From: Pseudomonas sp. FeN3W
GTDB taxonomy: Bacteria > Pseudomonadota > Gammaproteobacteria > Pseudomonadales > Pseudomonadaceae
Assembly: GCA_030263805.2 (NCBI GenBank)
Contig: CP136011.1
Location: forward strand, 744,001-808,000
DNA: 64,000 bases
Reading direction: 5' to 3'
Part shown: in pieces, positions 1 to 7,460 of the stretch
How positions within the stretch are numbered: position 1 is the stretch's first letter
How the letters are laid out: the number at the start of each line of letters is the position of its first letter
Position numbers and translations under genes: made by a program
Notes under the pieces: model-generated
The model's input: only the letters and a program-made list of their open reading frames with translations
What the model was told of the DNA's origin: nothing
Database searches by the model: none

Positions 1-314
1 AATGACCAAACTTCGCAGTATTCTGTCAGAATGATTTTAACCAGATCATTTTGAAGCCCAAGCTTTACACATATTCTTGCTTTCTCTCGAATACTGGCAA
101 TTAATTCAGGGATTTCACTGTCAAAATTGGTCGGGTTTTGATCCACTGACTCTCTGTGTATATTGAGCGCACTTCTAATATCTTCCAACAGATCCAGACG
201 ACTATAACTCCGATTCGAAAGAGCCTCTGCCAGGCCATCTTCGAATCTCGCAGTATCTACAGACTCAATTGTGTAAAATAAGGTGTACAGCTTTTTATAA
301 TCATAATGAGTCAT
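1..314 (-). CDS. Hypothetical protein, 3' end outside window
   Basis: Open reading frame on the minus strand from an ATG at 314 running off the left edge; about 104 residues are visible (begins MTHYDYKKLYTLFYTIESVD). It is hydrophilic and apparently helical, with no signal peptide or membrane segment. No family is recognised. It lies downstream of, and on the same strand as, the IS-split gene fragment at 397-911, so the two may have formed one operon before the insertion. Confidence 0.55.
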   Translation of the reverse strand, partial: MTHYDYKKLYTLFYTIESVDTARFEDGLAEALSNRSYSRLDLLEDIRSALNIHRESVDQNPTNFDSEIPELIASIREKARICVKLGLQNDLVKIILTEYCEVWS

Positions 315-396
315 TATCAAACCACTTGAAATTGTCATACTGCTAGATGTGAGGAAACAAGATTGCGCTTTGCGCGGGCCAGCTCCCTTGCCGGGA

Positions 397-911
397 CTAG
401 CGAAAGTAGATAATCACCCTCAAGAGCCTCTCCATTACCATCTCTAGCTTCCCCCCCCAGTTTGCATCAAAGTTTCGATCACCATTAACTTTAACATGTA
501 TTTGCATTACATCTTCCCCATTGAGTTGAATGGTCATTTCAATGAAATCTGATATATTTATTTTACTATCATCGCCAAGGAGAGAGCAAACTCCAGCCAC
601 AGCTCCACGCAGAGAAGAGCTTAGATACACGGGGTCACTGTGTTCAATTCTGTAAAAATCCTGACCACCTTCGGAGTCATCGTATATTGCTTGAAGTATG
701 ACTACTGAATAGCATGAAGATCCCCCCAGCCCCCTATCATCAGGATTTACATGGCATTCATTGAGAGCATACTTAAGAGATTCTGTTATTTTTTTACACC
801 CAATGTATTGCATTGCCATGTCAACCATCCTGAGGTCATTGCCTTCGGCCTGGATGTTTAGCAGCTCATTAATAAACGCCTGCGCAGCCATACGACTATC
901 AAGCCACATAT
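397..911 (-). pseudogene. 3' fragment of a gene split by the IS200/IS605 copy
   Basis: Minus-strand reading frame that enters from the right end of the IS at 912 and continues for about 170 codons to a stop at 397. The host part begins HMWLDSRMAAQAFINELLNI. The matching 5' part lies beyond the IS at 2762-3022. Rejoining the flanks gives a continuous frame FDQDF-HMWLDS, so one gene of roughly 260 codons was cut. A Met from the IS end could still start translation of the fragment. Function unknown; the protein looks globular and soluble. Confidence 0.7.
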
Positions 912-926
912 GAATACTCCCACTCA

Positions 927-2264
927 TCATGCTGCGCATGATAAGGGGTATCTGCTCTTCGTTCCCCAGAGGGTCGAGAGCGTCACCGGTATTCTCGGTG
1001 CTGCGCAGGAACTTTGGCCTTTCGCAGCCTGATCATCCTTTCGGTGAGTCAGTTTTAACACCATGGCCCAGTATCGGGCCGCAATGTTGTAACTGGCATT
1101 CAGATCACAGTTGTATTTTTTGCCTGTGCTGAAGGTTGCCAGTTCGTACTGTTTAGGGTCGCGCTTGAGTTTTCCAGAGCCGTCATAGGCCCAGGAAGAC
1201 GTTCCTCTGGCATACACATACACCACCTTCCCACCCATCTCGACAAACTTCATCTCGATCAGGTTAGCAAGCCTGCGGTGCAGCCATTGATGGAACTTTT
1301 GCTTCAGCGCTGAACGCTTGCGCCCGCCTTGCGGGCGCCAGCCTTTCAAGTGCTCCAGCACTATCGTGTCAGCCTGGTGTTCACGGGCAAAGTCGACCAG
1401 CTGACGGGAAGTCAGCTGCGCGATCTGCTCGTTAATATGCCGGGCCTTACGGTAATGGCCTTTGCAGAATCCCTTGCTCAGTACAGCGGTTTTACGCGCT
1501 TTTTGGCGAATGGTATTCGCCCGTTGGTTACGCCGGTCTATGTCGGCTGCGGGGTGGAAAAATCCACGCGCAGTCACAGTGCCGGATGAAGTCACCACGC
1601 TGGCCGTTGCCAGGGTGTTGATGCCGATATCCACCGCCAATACCCGTTGACGGTTGGTCAGACGCGCCGGTGTCAACGACACTGGCACCGAGAGATGAAT
1701 CGATTTCCCGATGATCAGCGAAGGGGATTTTAATTCACCCTGGGTATGGCGCTGACGCGTTGCTTTAATAGGGATCTGGTGCCACAACCACTCTTTACCA
1801 TCCCACAGCTTGAGTGAGGCAGTTTTGAACGTGTCGTCGAGCTTGTACAGCTGACCTCGGTACAACGCTGGATAACAGCCAGAAACGGGGTTGAATACAG
1901 GCGGCTTGGCGTGTGCATGCTTACGCTTACCATCGAGCCAATCGCTATAGCGGCTCATGTACGACGAGACTTGGCCATACGCAAAATTAATGGCAGCACG
2001 ACGCAGATAAGATGGGAATTTGTAAAAGCGATTATTGAAATACTGATGCTTGGGCTGAGGGTTTTTCGTGGTCGGATGCATCAGCCGCTCAACGGCAGGC
2101 ATGAACGCAGGCTCATTGGCCAACTTGGGCCAGTTGTTGAGGATGACAATGCACAGGGCGCGGCAATAAGCACGGTACTCAATGACCGTGAGCTGAGCCA
2201 ATCTCTGCTGTTCGGCGGTGGCTTGAAGCGGCCACTTATCCGTGCGTATAATTGCCTTTGCCAT
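927..2264 (-). CDS. tnpB: TnpB, RNA-guided nuclease of IS200/IS605 family
   Basis: 445-residue OrfB/TnpB. The RuvC-like core is visible: VDIGINTLAT (first Asp), VLEHLKGWRP (Glu) and CDLNASYNIAARYW (last Asp). Start chosen at MAKAIIRTDKWPL because the upstream codons overlap the tnpA 5' region. TnpB proteins are known to be guided by an RNA made from the 3' end of the gene and the right end of the element. The canonical zinc-finger cysteines between the last two motifs are mostly absent, since the segment reads VVYVYARGTSSWAYDGSG. The C-terminal half is nearly identical to the copy at 21651-22988. Confidence 0.9.
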   Translation of the reverse strand: MAKAIIRTDKWPLQATAEQQRLAQLTVIEYRAYCRALCIVILNNWPKLANEPAFMPAVERLMHPTTKNPQPKHQYFNNRFYKFPSYLRRAAINFAYGQVSSYMSRYSDWLDGKRKHAHAKPPVFNPVSGCYPALYRGQLYKLDDTFKTASLKLWDGKEWLWHQIPIKATRQRHTQGELKSPSLIIGKSIHLSVPVSLTPARLTNRQRVLAVDIGINTLATASVVTSSGTVTARGFFHPAADIDRRNQRANTIRQKARKTAVLSKGFCKGHYRKARHINEQIAQLTSRQLVDFAREHQADTIVLEHLKGWRPQGGRKRSALKQKFHQWLHRRLANLIEMKFVEMGGKVVYVYARGTSSWAYDGSGKLKRDPKQYELATFSTGKKYNCDLNASYNIAARYWAMVLKLTHRKDDQAAKGQSSCAAPRIPVTLSTLWGTKSRYPLSCAA

Positions 2265-2286
2265 ATTTGAATTATGGGTGGAGTGC

Positions 2287-2712
2287 GTGGAGATTTCAAG
2301 CCTTAAAACCGTCAATCACAGTGCTTACAGGCTCTATTACCATTTGGTGTTGGTAATGAAGTATCGGCACAAGTGCCTGAACTCAGCCATGCTAATGCGC
2401 ATGGAGGAGTTATTTGGCGACCTGCTGGTCAAATGGGATGGTCGCCTGGTGGAATTTGGTGGTGAAGGTGACCACGTACACCTACTGTTCGAAACAGCAC
2501 CGACCACCAAATTGTCAGACCTGGTGAAGAACCTGAAATCGGTGACGGCACGCAAAATGCGGCAGGAGTTTGCGGAAGAGCTGGCGCCCTATTATTGGAA
2601 GCCCTATTTCTGGAATCACGCCTACGCGTTAATCAGTGTCGGCGGCAGAGCCAATATCGAAACCTTGCTGAAGTACATCGAAAACCAAGATGATCCTCGC
2701 AAGCTCGGATAG
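2287..2712 (+). CDS. tnpA: TnpA, Y1 (HUH) transposase of IS200/IS605 family
   Basis: About 141 residues. The HUH motif is DHVHLLF, followed by a downstream Tyr-containing helix (LLKYIENQDDP) that provides the nucleophile. Single-strand DNA transposases of this type act as dimers on the subterminal hairpins. Start uncertain: GTG codons at 2278 and 2287 both fit; the body begins EISSLKTVNHSAYRL. It is divergent from tnpB, with the start regions overlapping. It appears intact, unlike the copy at 23011-23436. Confidence 0.85.
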   Translation: MEISSLKTVNHSAYRLYYHLVLVMKYRHKCLNSAMLMRMEELFGDLLVKWDGRLVEFGGEGDHVHLLFETAPTTKLSDLVKNLKSVTARKMRQEFAEELAPYYWKPYFWNHAYALISVGGRANIETLLKYIENQDDPRKLG

Positions 2713-2761
2713 CGCCTAGACTAGCGTATCATGCTGCGCATGAAACGTAGTATGCGGCGCT

Positions 2762-3022
2762 AAAATCTTGATCAAATTCACGATCTTGAAGTGATATAAA
2801 AAGCTCGTCGATGGTAATCTCGCTGGCTCTTTCTAAAGGAAACCCGCAAAATTTAATTAAAGACTGTATTCCGGCGTCATCAATATTAATGAGATTAAGA
2901 TCATCCATTAGACAATTGCTTAAGCGTTGTGAGTAATAGTCTTTATGATGACCGCGAAACATGAAGAAATTACTTATTTGCAGTGCGAGGCTAGCTCGCC
3001 AGCTGTCAATATGACTGAACAT
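2762..3022 (-). pseudogene. 5' fragment of the IS-split gene
   Basis: Starts MFSHIDSWRASLALQI at 3022 and runs 87 codons to the left end of the IS at 2761, where the frame reads into IS sequence (ending SCAA). It is the N-terminal part of the gene whose remainder is at 397-911. No domain recognised. Confidence 0.7.
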
Positions 3023-3237
3023 GATTATTTACCTTTTATTCTTTTAATTATAGCAAGTTAAACTCAAAGCAATCCAGCAAGGCAGGGGCAGGGGACTGAG
3101 ACAATCGATCATTCTTTGCAAAGCAAAGGCGAAACCGGGCGCAAGCGCCCGAATAGATCGACTTGCTCATCATGAATTCCTTGCTCTTTGAGTAAACCCA
3201 TAGCGCGAGGTTTGCAAATCATACGCGGCCAAGCCTC

Positions 3238-3440
3238 TCATTCTGTCTTGCCATGATGTCTGTCCCAGATATTTTTTCGTAGCCAAGGCGCCCCACAGTT
3301 CAGAGACAGATGGGGGTTCGGGTAATCGATCAGATCCAGGTAAGAATCAATATTATCCGGAATTTCCATATGGAAAATGACCTGATTCTCGACAGTCCCC
3401 TTAAGTGAGGTTGACCATGCCCATACGCCGTCAACTACCC
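3238..3440 (-). pseudogene. 3' fragment of a gene split by the solo-tnpB element
   Basis: A minus-strand frame with no start codon reads VDGVWAWSTSLKGTVENQ onwards through PHLSLNCGAPWLRKNIWDRHHG to a TGA at 3238. It abuts the right end of the tnpB element. The likely 5' part is at 4913-5329, which reads ...VYQLRGV up to the other end; the two join in frame. Function unknown. The stretch 3023-3237 between this fragment and the preceding gene contains nothing recognisable except a short GC-rich hairpin. Confidence 0.5.
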
Positions 3441-3441
3441 G

Positions 3442-4912
3442 CCACTAAACGCTTCGCGCTATAGTGGGGGCTTGTAGAAAATCCAGAGCGATAAACAGTC
3501 GCAAGGTTTTCTACTTCTAAGCGAGTCATCCTAATGTGACTCGTCTGGGCCTGAAGACAAGACCCTCATCGGCTACCGACTTCATGAAGCTATCACCGAT
3601 TTCTTTTCGTAAAATATTCAAGGCGCCGTTTACATCAGCGTTCAGCAATAAGCCTGTGCTGCTCTGATACAGGCCGCGTTTCAATCGCCTTCCTGTAAAG
3701 CTGCGAGTTCCTGCCAGCCCATAGGTCGGGATTCGATCCAGATCCAGGGCTGATGCCTTGGAGGTGTAGCTTTCCTCCCTGACAACCACCTCGATTCCAT
3801 AGACCTCGGCCTTGTATCTGATCTGCTCGATCAGGCGCGCATGCGGGATGCTGACGAACTTCTGATTATTGACCTTACCGATGCCAACGCCCTGTTTCCA
3901 GTCAGGATTCAGGCCGACCACAATGCGACCGATATCGTACTGTAAGCATTGGTCTATCACGAAATGGCTGACTCGGTGCAGGTGGTCGTTCATCCAGCAG
4001 AAGCGGCTCACCGCCTTATTCTTGAGTATTTGCCAATGCCTGTTGCTGCGTAACGCCGCCGCGTCCTTGTTGTACAGATGGTTGACGGACTTGATGGCCT
4101 TGCCATTGACCAGAACAGGGCGAAAACCCGGCTGGTCGGAGATCAGTGTGGCAAGGTTGTCGATACCCAAGTCGATGGAAAGGTGTTTACTTCGATCCAA
4201 AAGCACCGAGCTTTTGCCCTGCTGTTTAGCGGCCTGCTCGTACACCACTTCGAGCCAATAGCAGCTGCCATGGGGCACGAAGCGGATCTCTTGAATAATC
4301 TGGTCAGCGCCTTTGGCTTTGAGTGCCTGGTCGACACAGCAGCGAACCTTTACAGGCGCAATCCCCGTCTTGCTTGGGAAATGGATCTGACCATCTCTAC
4401 AGCTTAAGTGCTGAAACGGCATCGAGGCCGTTTTGGCTTGCCTGGCGTAGCCAGGCATGCGGGGCTTGGCCTTGAAACGGGCGGGGTTCTTCTTCCATTC
4501 GCTTAGGGCTGCAAAGTAGCCTTTCCAGTCCTGGCCAAGCCTGCGCAAAACAGCCTGGCTCATCGCATTTGGAATGGCCTGGTAAGCAGGATGGGCATGC
4601 GAGCCTTGCTTCAGCGCGAGATCAGCCTGCATCCAGCCAAACCGATCACCGGCAAGAAAAGCCTGCCGAATCAGGTAATTTCCACAATTGAAAAGGGTTT
4701 TCGCCGAACGACACAAGTGAGCAACCGAATTGTAATTCGGATCATTGCGCTTGATCAGGATGCGCTCGGTTAACTGCATGGACTTTTTCCCTGTATGCCT
4801 GTACAGTATAGTGATCTAAGCGGGACTTGTAAATGAGAAGAATCAAGAGCCCGAGCGCGTTACCGCGCTGGCGCTTTCACCTCCACCCAAACGCTACGCG
4901 CTCTGGATGGAG
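3442..4912. mobile_element. Solo-tnpB insertion element (IS1341-like)
   Basis: A tnpB gene without tnpA, bounded by subterminal palindromes at both ends: CCACTA...TAGTGG at 3442-3467 and CTCCA...GGATGGAG at 4881-4912. The flanking gene fragments (3238-3440 and 4913-5329) appear to be the two halves of one gene, which supports these limits to within a few bases. A tnpA supplied in trans would be needed for movement. Confidence 0.65.
3526..4779 (-). CDS. tnpB: TnpB-family RNA-guided nuclease, second lineage
   Basis: 417 residues. RuvC-like motifs: LSIDLGIDNLAT (Asp), a central IVVGLNPDWKQ (position of the usual Glu motif, here not obviously Glu) and LNADVNGALNI (Asp). The segment REESYTSKASALDLDRIP is the zinc-finger region, with its cysteines replaced as in many members. 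Clearly different from the tnpB at 927-2264. Starts MQLTERILIKRNDPN. The 3' flank (about 3442-3525) would carry the guide-RNA scaffold. Confidence 0.85.
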   Translation of the reverse strand: MQLTERILIKRNDPNYNSVAHLCRSAKTLFNCGNYLIRQAFLAGDRFGWMQADLALKQGSHAHPAYQAIPNAMSQAVLRRLGQDWKGYFAALSEWKKNPARFKAKPRMPGYARQAKTASMPFQHLSCRDGQIHFPSKTGIAPVKVRCCVDQALKAKGADQIIQEIRFVPHGSCYWLEVVYEQAAKQQGKSSVLLDRSKHLSIDLGIDNLATLISDQPGFRPVLVNGKAIKSVNHLYNKDAAALRSNRHWQILKNKAVSRFCWMNDHLHRVSHFVIDQCLQYDIGRIVVGLNPDWKQGVGIGKVNNQKFVSIPHARLIEQIRYKAEVYGIEVVVREESYTSKASALDLDRIPTYGLAGTRSFTGRRLKRGLYQSSTGLLLNADVNGALNILRKEIGDSFMKSVADEGLVFRPRRVTLG

Positions 4913-5329
4913 TACTCCGCGCAATTGATAGACGCGCCTCCACGCCTGGTTAACCTTTGTTTGACTCAACTGATCCAGAGATCCAACACCAACTCTAGAC
5001 CAGCGAATTTTACGCTTGCCACCTTCTATCACACTGCAAAGAGGCAGGATGAAGGAGAGGTAGATGCTCCACTGCCGGGCCAGTGGCTTGTCGTGGCCGC
5101 GAAAGCTCCTGCGTATGTTAAACTGAACTTTAGGGATCTTACCCAAGGAGGGCTTGCGGTGCCTTGTCGATGGAAGAGCGCTCAAATCCATCCATCCAGC
5201 CTTCTGCTCAGCTAGTCTATAGGCTGCTGCTGGCTTGAGTCCCTTAATCCGCTGGATGGTTGCTATGGTGCCGTCTGCGCGCCGTATACACCACCCATGT
5301 GGAAATCTATCGATCCTGCGCTTCGCCAT
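4913..5329 (-). pseudogene. 5' fragment of the gene split by the solo-tnpB element
   Basis: Starts MAKRRIDRFPHGWCIRRADG at 5329. The last residues of the open frame (after QLRGV) derive from the element's end palindrome, so the native protein is truncated. About 138 native residues remain, basic and Trp-rich, with no recognised domain. With the 3238-3440 fragment the original protein would have had about 205 residues. Confidence 0.55.
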
Positions 5330-5470
5330 CTGCCTCTAACCGGTAAAACCGATTGCACCAAACAGTAGCACAGCGGGCTCCACTACAACACCGAGGCTGC
5401 TACCCAAGGCTGTTCGACCGACCGAAGCAGTGGAAGCCAAAAAAAAGATGAATTAATTCATTCGCCCCTA

Positions 5471-5499
5471 TTGACACCACTCCAAGGTATGGCTAATAT
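5471..5499 (+). promoter_or_regulatory. Sigma-70 promoter upstream of the tRNA island
   Basis: TTGACA (5471-5476), 17-base spacer, TAATAT (5494-5499). It is the only strong promoter before the first tRNA at 5689. A 47-50 codon frame (ATG at 5489 or 5498, stop at 5641) lies just downstream. The -10 box overlaps its possible starts, so coding is doubtful. Confidence 0.65.
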
Positions 5500-5606
5500 G
5501 GACTCATCAACTGAATTTGAGCGGAAACACGAACATGTCGATATCATCATCCCTACCGAGAAGTACAAGGCTTATGCCCTCACAGGCGTGATGATGCGTG
5601 TTCGAA

Positions 5607-5668
5607 ACCCGGACGCGCTGTCCGGGTCAAGAAAGACCTAAACCCGGACTCCATGTCCGGGTTTTTTG
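5607..5668 (+). terminator. Tandem hairpins, second is a Rho-independent terminator
   Basis: Two near-identical hairpins follow each other: AACCCGGAC-N5-GTCCGGGT (5607-5629) and AACCCGGAC-N5-GTCCGGGTT followed by TTTTTT (5641-5668). They sit between the promoter at 5471 and the first tRNA-Ser, so they may attenuate transcription into the island. Confidence 0.75.
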
Positions 5669-5688
5669 TTTTAAGCGTTAATGATTTT

Positions 5689-5777
5689 GGATGGTTGCCG
5701 GAGCGGCTAAACGGGACTGCCTGGAAAGCAGTTGCTCCATACGGGGCACAAAGGTTCAAATCCTTTACCATCCGCCA
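5689..5777 (+). tRNA. tRNA-Ser(GGA)
   Basis: 89-nt class II tRNA with encoded CCA. Acceptor GGATGGT/ACCATCC, anticodon loop CTGGAAA, long variable arm, T-loop TTCAAAT. Reads UCC and UCU. Confidence 0.93.
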
Positions 5778-5838
5778 GTTACACCGATTTGTTTGATTAC
5801 AAATCACTGCTCTTTAAAAACATAGAGAAGTTTTAAAC

Positions 5839-5895
5839 GAGGAAGGGGCCACGCGGTTTCGACTGCGCCGCCAAGTGCCTGGCACTACCTTCCTC
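5839..5895 (+). ncRNA. Short folded RNA between tRNA-Ser genes
   Basis: A perfect 7-bp closing stem GAGGAAG/CTTCCTC encloses two hairpins (GCGG...CCGC and GTGCC-T-GGCAC), a three-way-junction shape. It lacks T- or D-loop consensus. No family recognised. Confidence 0.4.
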
Positions 5896-5930
5896 ACTTT
5901 TACGCGGCCTTGAGCGATCAGGGCTGCATT

Positions 5931-6022
5931 GGAAAGTTGGCCGAGTCGGTCGAAGGCGCTCCCCTGCTAAGGGAGTATGTCCCAAAAGGGCATCAAGGGT
6001 TCGAATCCCTTACTTTCCGCCA
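5931..6022 (+). tRNA. tRNA-Ser(GCU)
   Basis: 92-nt class II tRNA, acceptor GGAAAGT/ACTTTCC, anticodon loop CTGCTAA, CCA encoded. Reads AGC and AGU. Confidence 0.93.
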
Positions 6023-6072
6023 ATTTCTGCGGTACGATTCAATCGTTCGCAGGCCAATCCCTCTATTGAGGT

Positions 6073-6146
6073 TGTATTGGCGAGCTCATCCGTCCCGCAC
6101 CAGGGCATCTAGGCCCGAAATGTCGTGGATGAGCTCGACCAATGCA
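6073..6146 (+). ncRNA. Long hairpin RNA with a single bulge
   Basis: ATTGG plus CGAGCTCATCC (6076-6091) pairs with GGATGAGCTCG-A-CCAAT (6127-6143): 16 bp interrupted by one bulged A, extendable by about three pairs. The 35-nt loop contains CTAGGCCCG, a string also found in the twin tRNA-like elements at 7119 and 7461. Unknown function. Confidence 0.45.
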
Positions 6147-6445
6147 AGATAATCGCAGCAATGCGACACAAAGCTGGCGTGTCCCGCCCTGGTAGCGGCA
6201 GTTATGGTGAGAGACCATAAGTCTGGCGGATCGAAAGAATCATCGGGCCAGCTCAATCCGTTACCGAAGGAATTCGGGATCTTGCAGGATTTTAGATTTG
6301 ATTGCTATCTGATAGCGGTCAGAGATTATGATGACCAGCCTCGATCATTGCCGAAGCGTTCATTAGGGTTGTGGGGATAACCTAGTGGGACGACGATGGT
6401 AAGGGCGGTGCCCACTACCCCAGAATTTGGGTCATCATTGATTTT
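6147..6445. other. Spacer without a recognised gene
   Basis: About 300 bases between the hairpin RNA and tRNA-Pro. Small inverted repeats are visible (TTATGGT/ACCATAA near 6203-6222; GTGGG/CCCAC near 6385-6415). There is no convincing ORF with a ribosome site and no complete tRNA. Confidence 0.5.
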
Positions 6446-6522
6446 CGGAGATTAGCGCAGTCTGGTAGCGCGCCTGTTTTGGGAGCAGGATGTCGCAGGT
6501 TCGAGTCCTGCATCTCCGACCA
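6446..6522 (+). tRNA. tRNA-Pro(UGG), copy 1
   Basis: 77 nt. Acceptor CGGAGAT/ATCTCCG, anticodon loop TTTGGGA, T-loop TTCGAGT, CCA encoded. Two further near-identical copies lie at 7662 and 9903. Confidence 0.95.
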
Positions 6523-6608
6523 CATTTGCCATAAGTTCCTCTGGTCTTGGGCAAATCCATCCGTAAGGGTGAAGGGCGGCGTAGTTCTAGAATACGCTGA
6601 CGACAAGG

Positions 6609-6702
6609 CTTGGCCAGCAGCCCTGTTTGTGACGTCATTAAAGCCGCATGGTAGGCCCGGTCTCGAAAGAGCGGTGGAGGAGGAAACTCCTTAGAAGCCA
6701 AG
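6609..6702 (+). ncRNA. Folded RNA sharing a core with the twin tRNA-like elements
   Basis: Closed by CTTGGC/GCCAAG and containing two GAAA-capped hairpins (CTC-GAAA-GAG and AGGAG-GAAA-CTCCT). Internally TTGTGAC, TAAAG, ATGGT and TAGGCCCGGT occur in the same order as in the elements at 7119 and 7461, which suggests common ancestry. Confidence 0.4.
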
Positions 6703-6741
6703 GGTCAGCTGACTTGTGAGTGGAATAGTAACTCTCAATCT

Positions 6742-6831
6742 GGATAGGTGGCCGAGTGGCTGAAGGTTGCGGTCTTGAAAACCGTCGAAGGGGAAACTCT
6801 TCCGTGAGTTCGAATCTCACCCTATCCGCCA
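6742..6831 (+). tRNA. tRNA-Ser(UGA), copy 1
   Basis: 90-nt class II tRNA, acceptor GGATAGG/CCTATCC, anticodon loop CTTGAAA, T-loop TTCGAAT, CCA encoded. Confidence 0.93.
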
Positions 6832-6872
6832 TATTTTATAACTCGCAAGTTGCGTGTTAGTTGCAAAGTTTC

Positions 6873-6965
6873 GGGAAGTTGGCAGAGCTGGCTTATTGCT
6901 CTGGTCTTGAAAACCAGCGGGTCTTGAAAGAGGCCCCGTGAGTTCGAATCTCACACTTCCCGCCA
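6873..6965 (+). tRNA. tRNA-Ser(UGA), copy 2 (divergent)
   Basis: 93-nt class II tRNA with the same anticodon loop CTTGAAA but a different acceptor (GGGAAGT/ACTTCCC) and an unusual D-arm (GCA...TGC with an AT-rich loop). CCA encoded. A second isoacceptor so diverged from its neighbour at 6742 suggests separate acquisition. Confidence 0.85.
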
Positions 6966-6967
6966 TA

Positions 6968-7088
6968 TTTGGTGTGCTCCCCTGGCTTGGGATACCGGTT
7001 CGAATCCGGGTATAAGGGAATGGGCCCTTATTGAGTCGGTCTAGCACTTCGCGCCGTGCACTGAGGTTCGAATCCTCAACACACCAAA
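6968..7088 (+). ncRNA. Atypical tRNA-like RNA with two T-arms
   Basis: A perfect 9-bp helix TTTGGTGTG/CACACCAAA closes 103 nt. Inside are two T-arm consensus hairpins, CCGG-TTCGAAT-CCGG (near 6993-7007) and TGAGG-TTCGAAT-CCTCA (7062-7078). Between them is ATAAGGG-N6-CCCTTAT, that is, a 3' acceptor strand preceding its 5' partner. A loop CTGGCTT (Ala-GGC-like) lies upstream of the first T-arm. The order resembles a circularly permuted tRNA nested in an outer acceptor stem. CCA is not encoded. Confidence 0.45.
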
Positions 7089-7118
7089 CCCGTTTTAGTT
7101 AACCAGGTAAGTATCTGA

Positions 7119-7295
7119 GCGTGATCTGAATGCAGGATTGTGACCTGCTAAAGTGCAATGGTGACGGAGTTCCTAGGCCCGGTAAACAAAGCATGTAGCG
7201 TATAGCTTAGCGGAAAAAGCAAGGAGCAGTGCTCCTCACGGTGGTTCGAATCCATCTACGCAAGTCCGGGTTCACAGCCGGAGAGATCACGCCCA
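7119..7295 (+). ncRNA. Twin tRNA-like element A
   Basis: Outer helix CGTGATC (7120-7126) with GATCACG (7285-7291), then C and CCA. Next comes a hairpin GCAGG-ATTGTGA-CCTGC (7132-7148) and a conserved block ending TTCCTAGGCCCGGT. An inner tRNA-like module follows at 7196-7263: acceptor TAGCGTA/TACGCAA, D-arm GCTT/AAGC, a 5-bp 'anticodon' stem with only a 5-nt loop, and T-arm GGTGG-TTCGAAT-CCATC. Last is a hairpin TCCGG-N8-CCGGA. All parts recur in element B with compensatory changes. It may be a Y-RNA (YrlA)-like tRNA mimic or a tRNA nested in a tRNA; identity unproven. Confidence 0.6.
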
Positions 7296-7315
7296 AATGC
7301 AGACCTTGTGAGAGG

Positions 7316-7420
7316 ATGCATCTGGAAATGCCGATAGACTGCGTGCACGGGGTAGGGTCGCAACCCCCTGAAACGTTAGAGACAGGCTCTCTTGACGAGC
7401 TTCGGTATTTCCAAATGCAT
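7316..7420 (+). ncRNA. Long folded RNA between the twin elements
   Basis: ATGCAT, GGAAAT and CCGA (7316-7334) pair with TCGG, ATTTCC and ATGCAT (7402-7420), giving 16 bp with one 1x1 and one 2x2 internal loop. The apical part holds GGGGT-N9-ACCCC and GAGA-N5-TCTC hairpins. It carries neither CCA nor T-loop consensus. Function unknown. Confidence 0.45.
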
Positions 7421-7460
7421 TAGCAGGCGGTAAAGGAACATGTTCGAGGCGTGATTGGAA

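Larger units (their letters stand above)
912..2761. mobile_element. IS200/IS605-family element with divergent tnpA and tnpB (copy 1)
   Basis: Contains a Y1 HUH transposase gene and a divergent tnpB. Both ends carry a subterminal imperfect palindrome, TCATGCTGCGCATGA (926-941 and 2728-2742). Comparison with the second copy (21636-23484) and the solo end (34435-34611) places the right end, on the tnpB 3' side, at ...GGGAGTATTC and the left end at AGCG[C/G]CGCAT. There is no target duplication, as expected for this family. The insertion interrupts a hypothetical gene. Confidence 0.85.

Noticed and set aside
1329..2270. Plus-strand frames inside tnpB copy 1 (repeated in copy 2 at 22053-22880)
   Set aside because: Their conservation between copies follows from the tnpB sequence on the other strand.
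5498..5641. 47-codon leader ORF before the tRNA island
   Set aside because: The start codon overlaps the -10 box of the only good promoter. The 3' end is formed by a terminator hairpin. Left as a possibility only.
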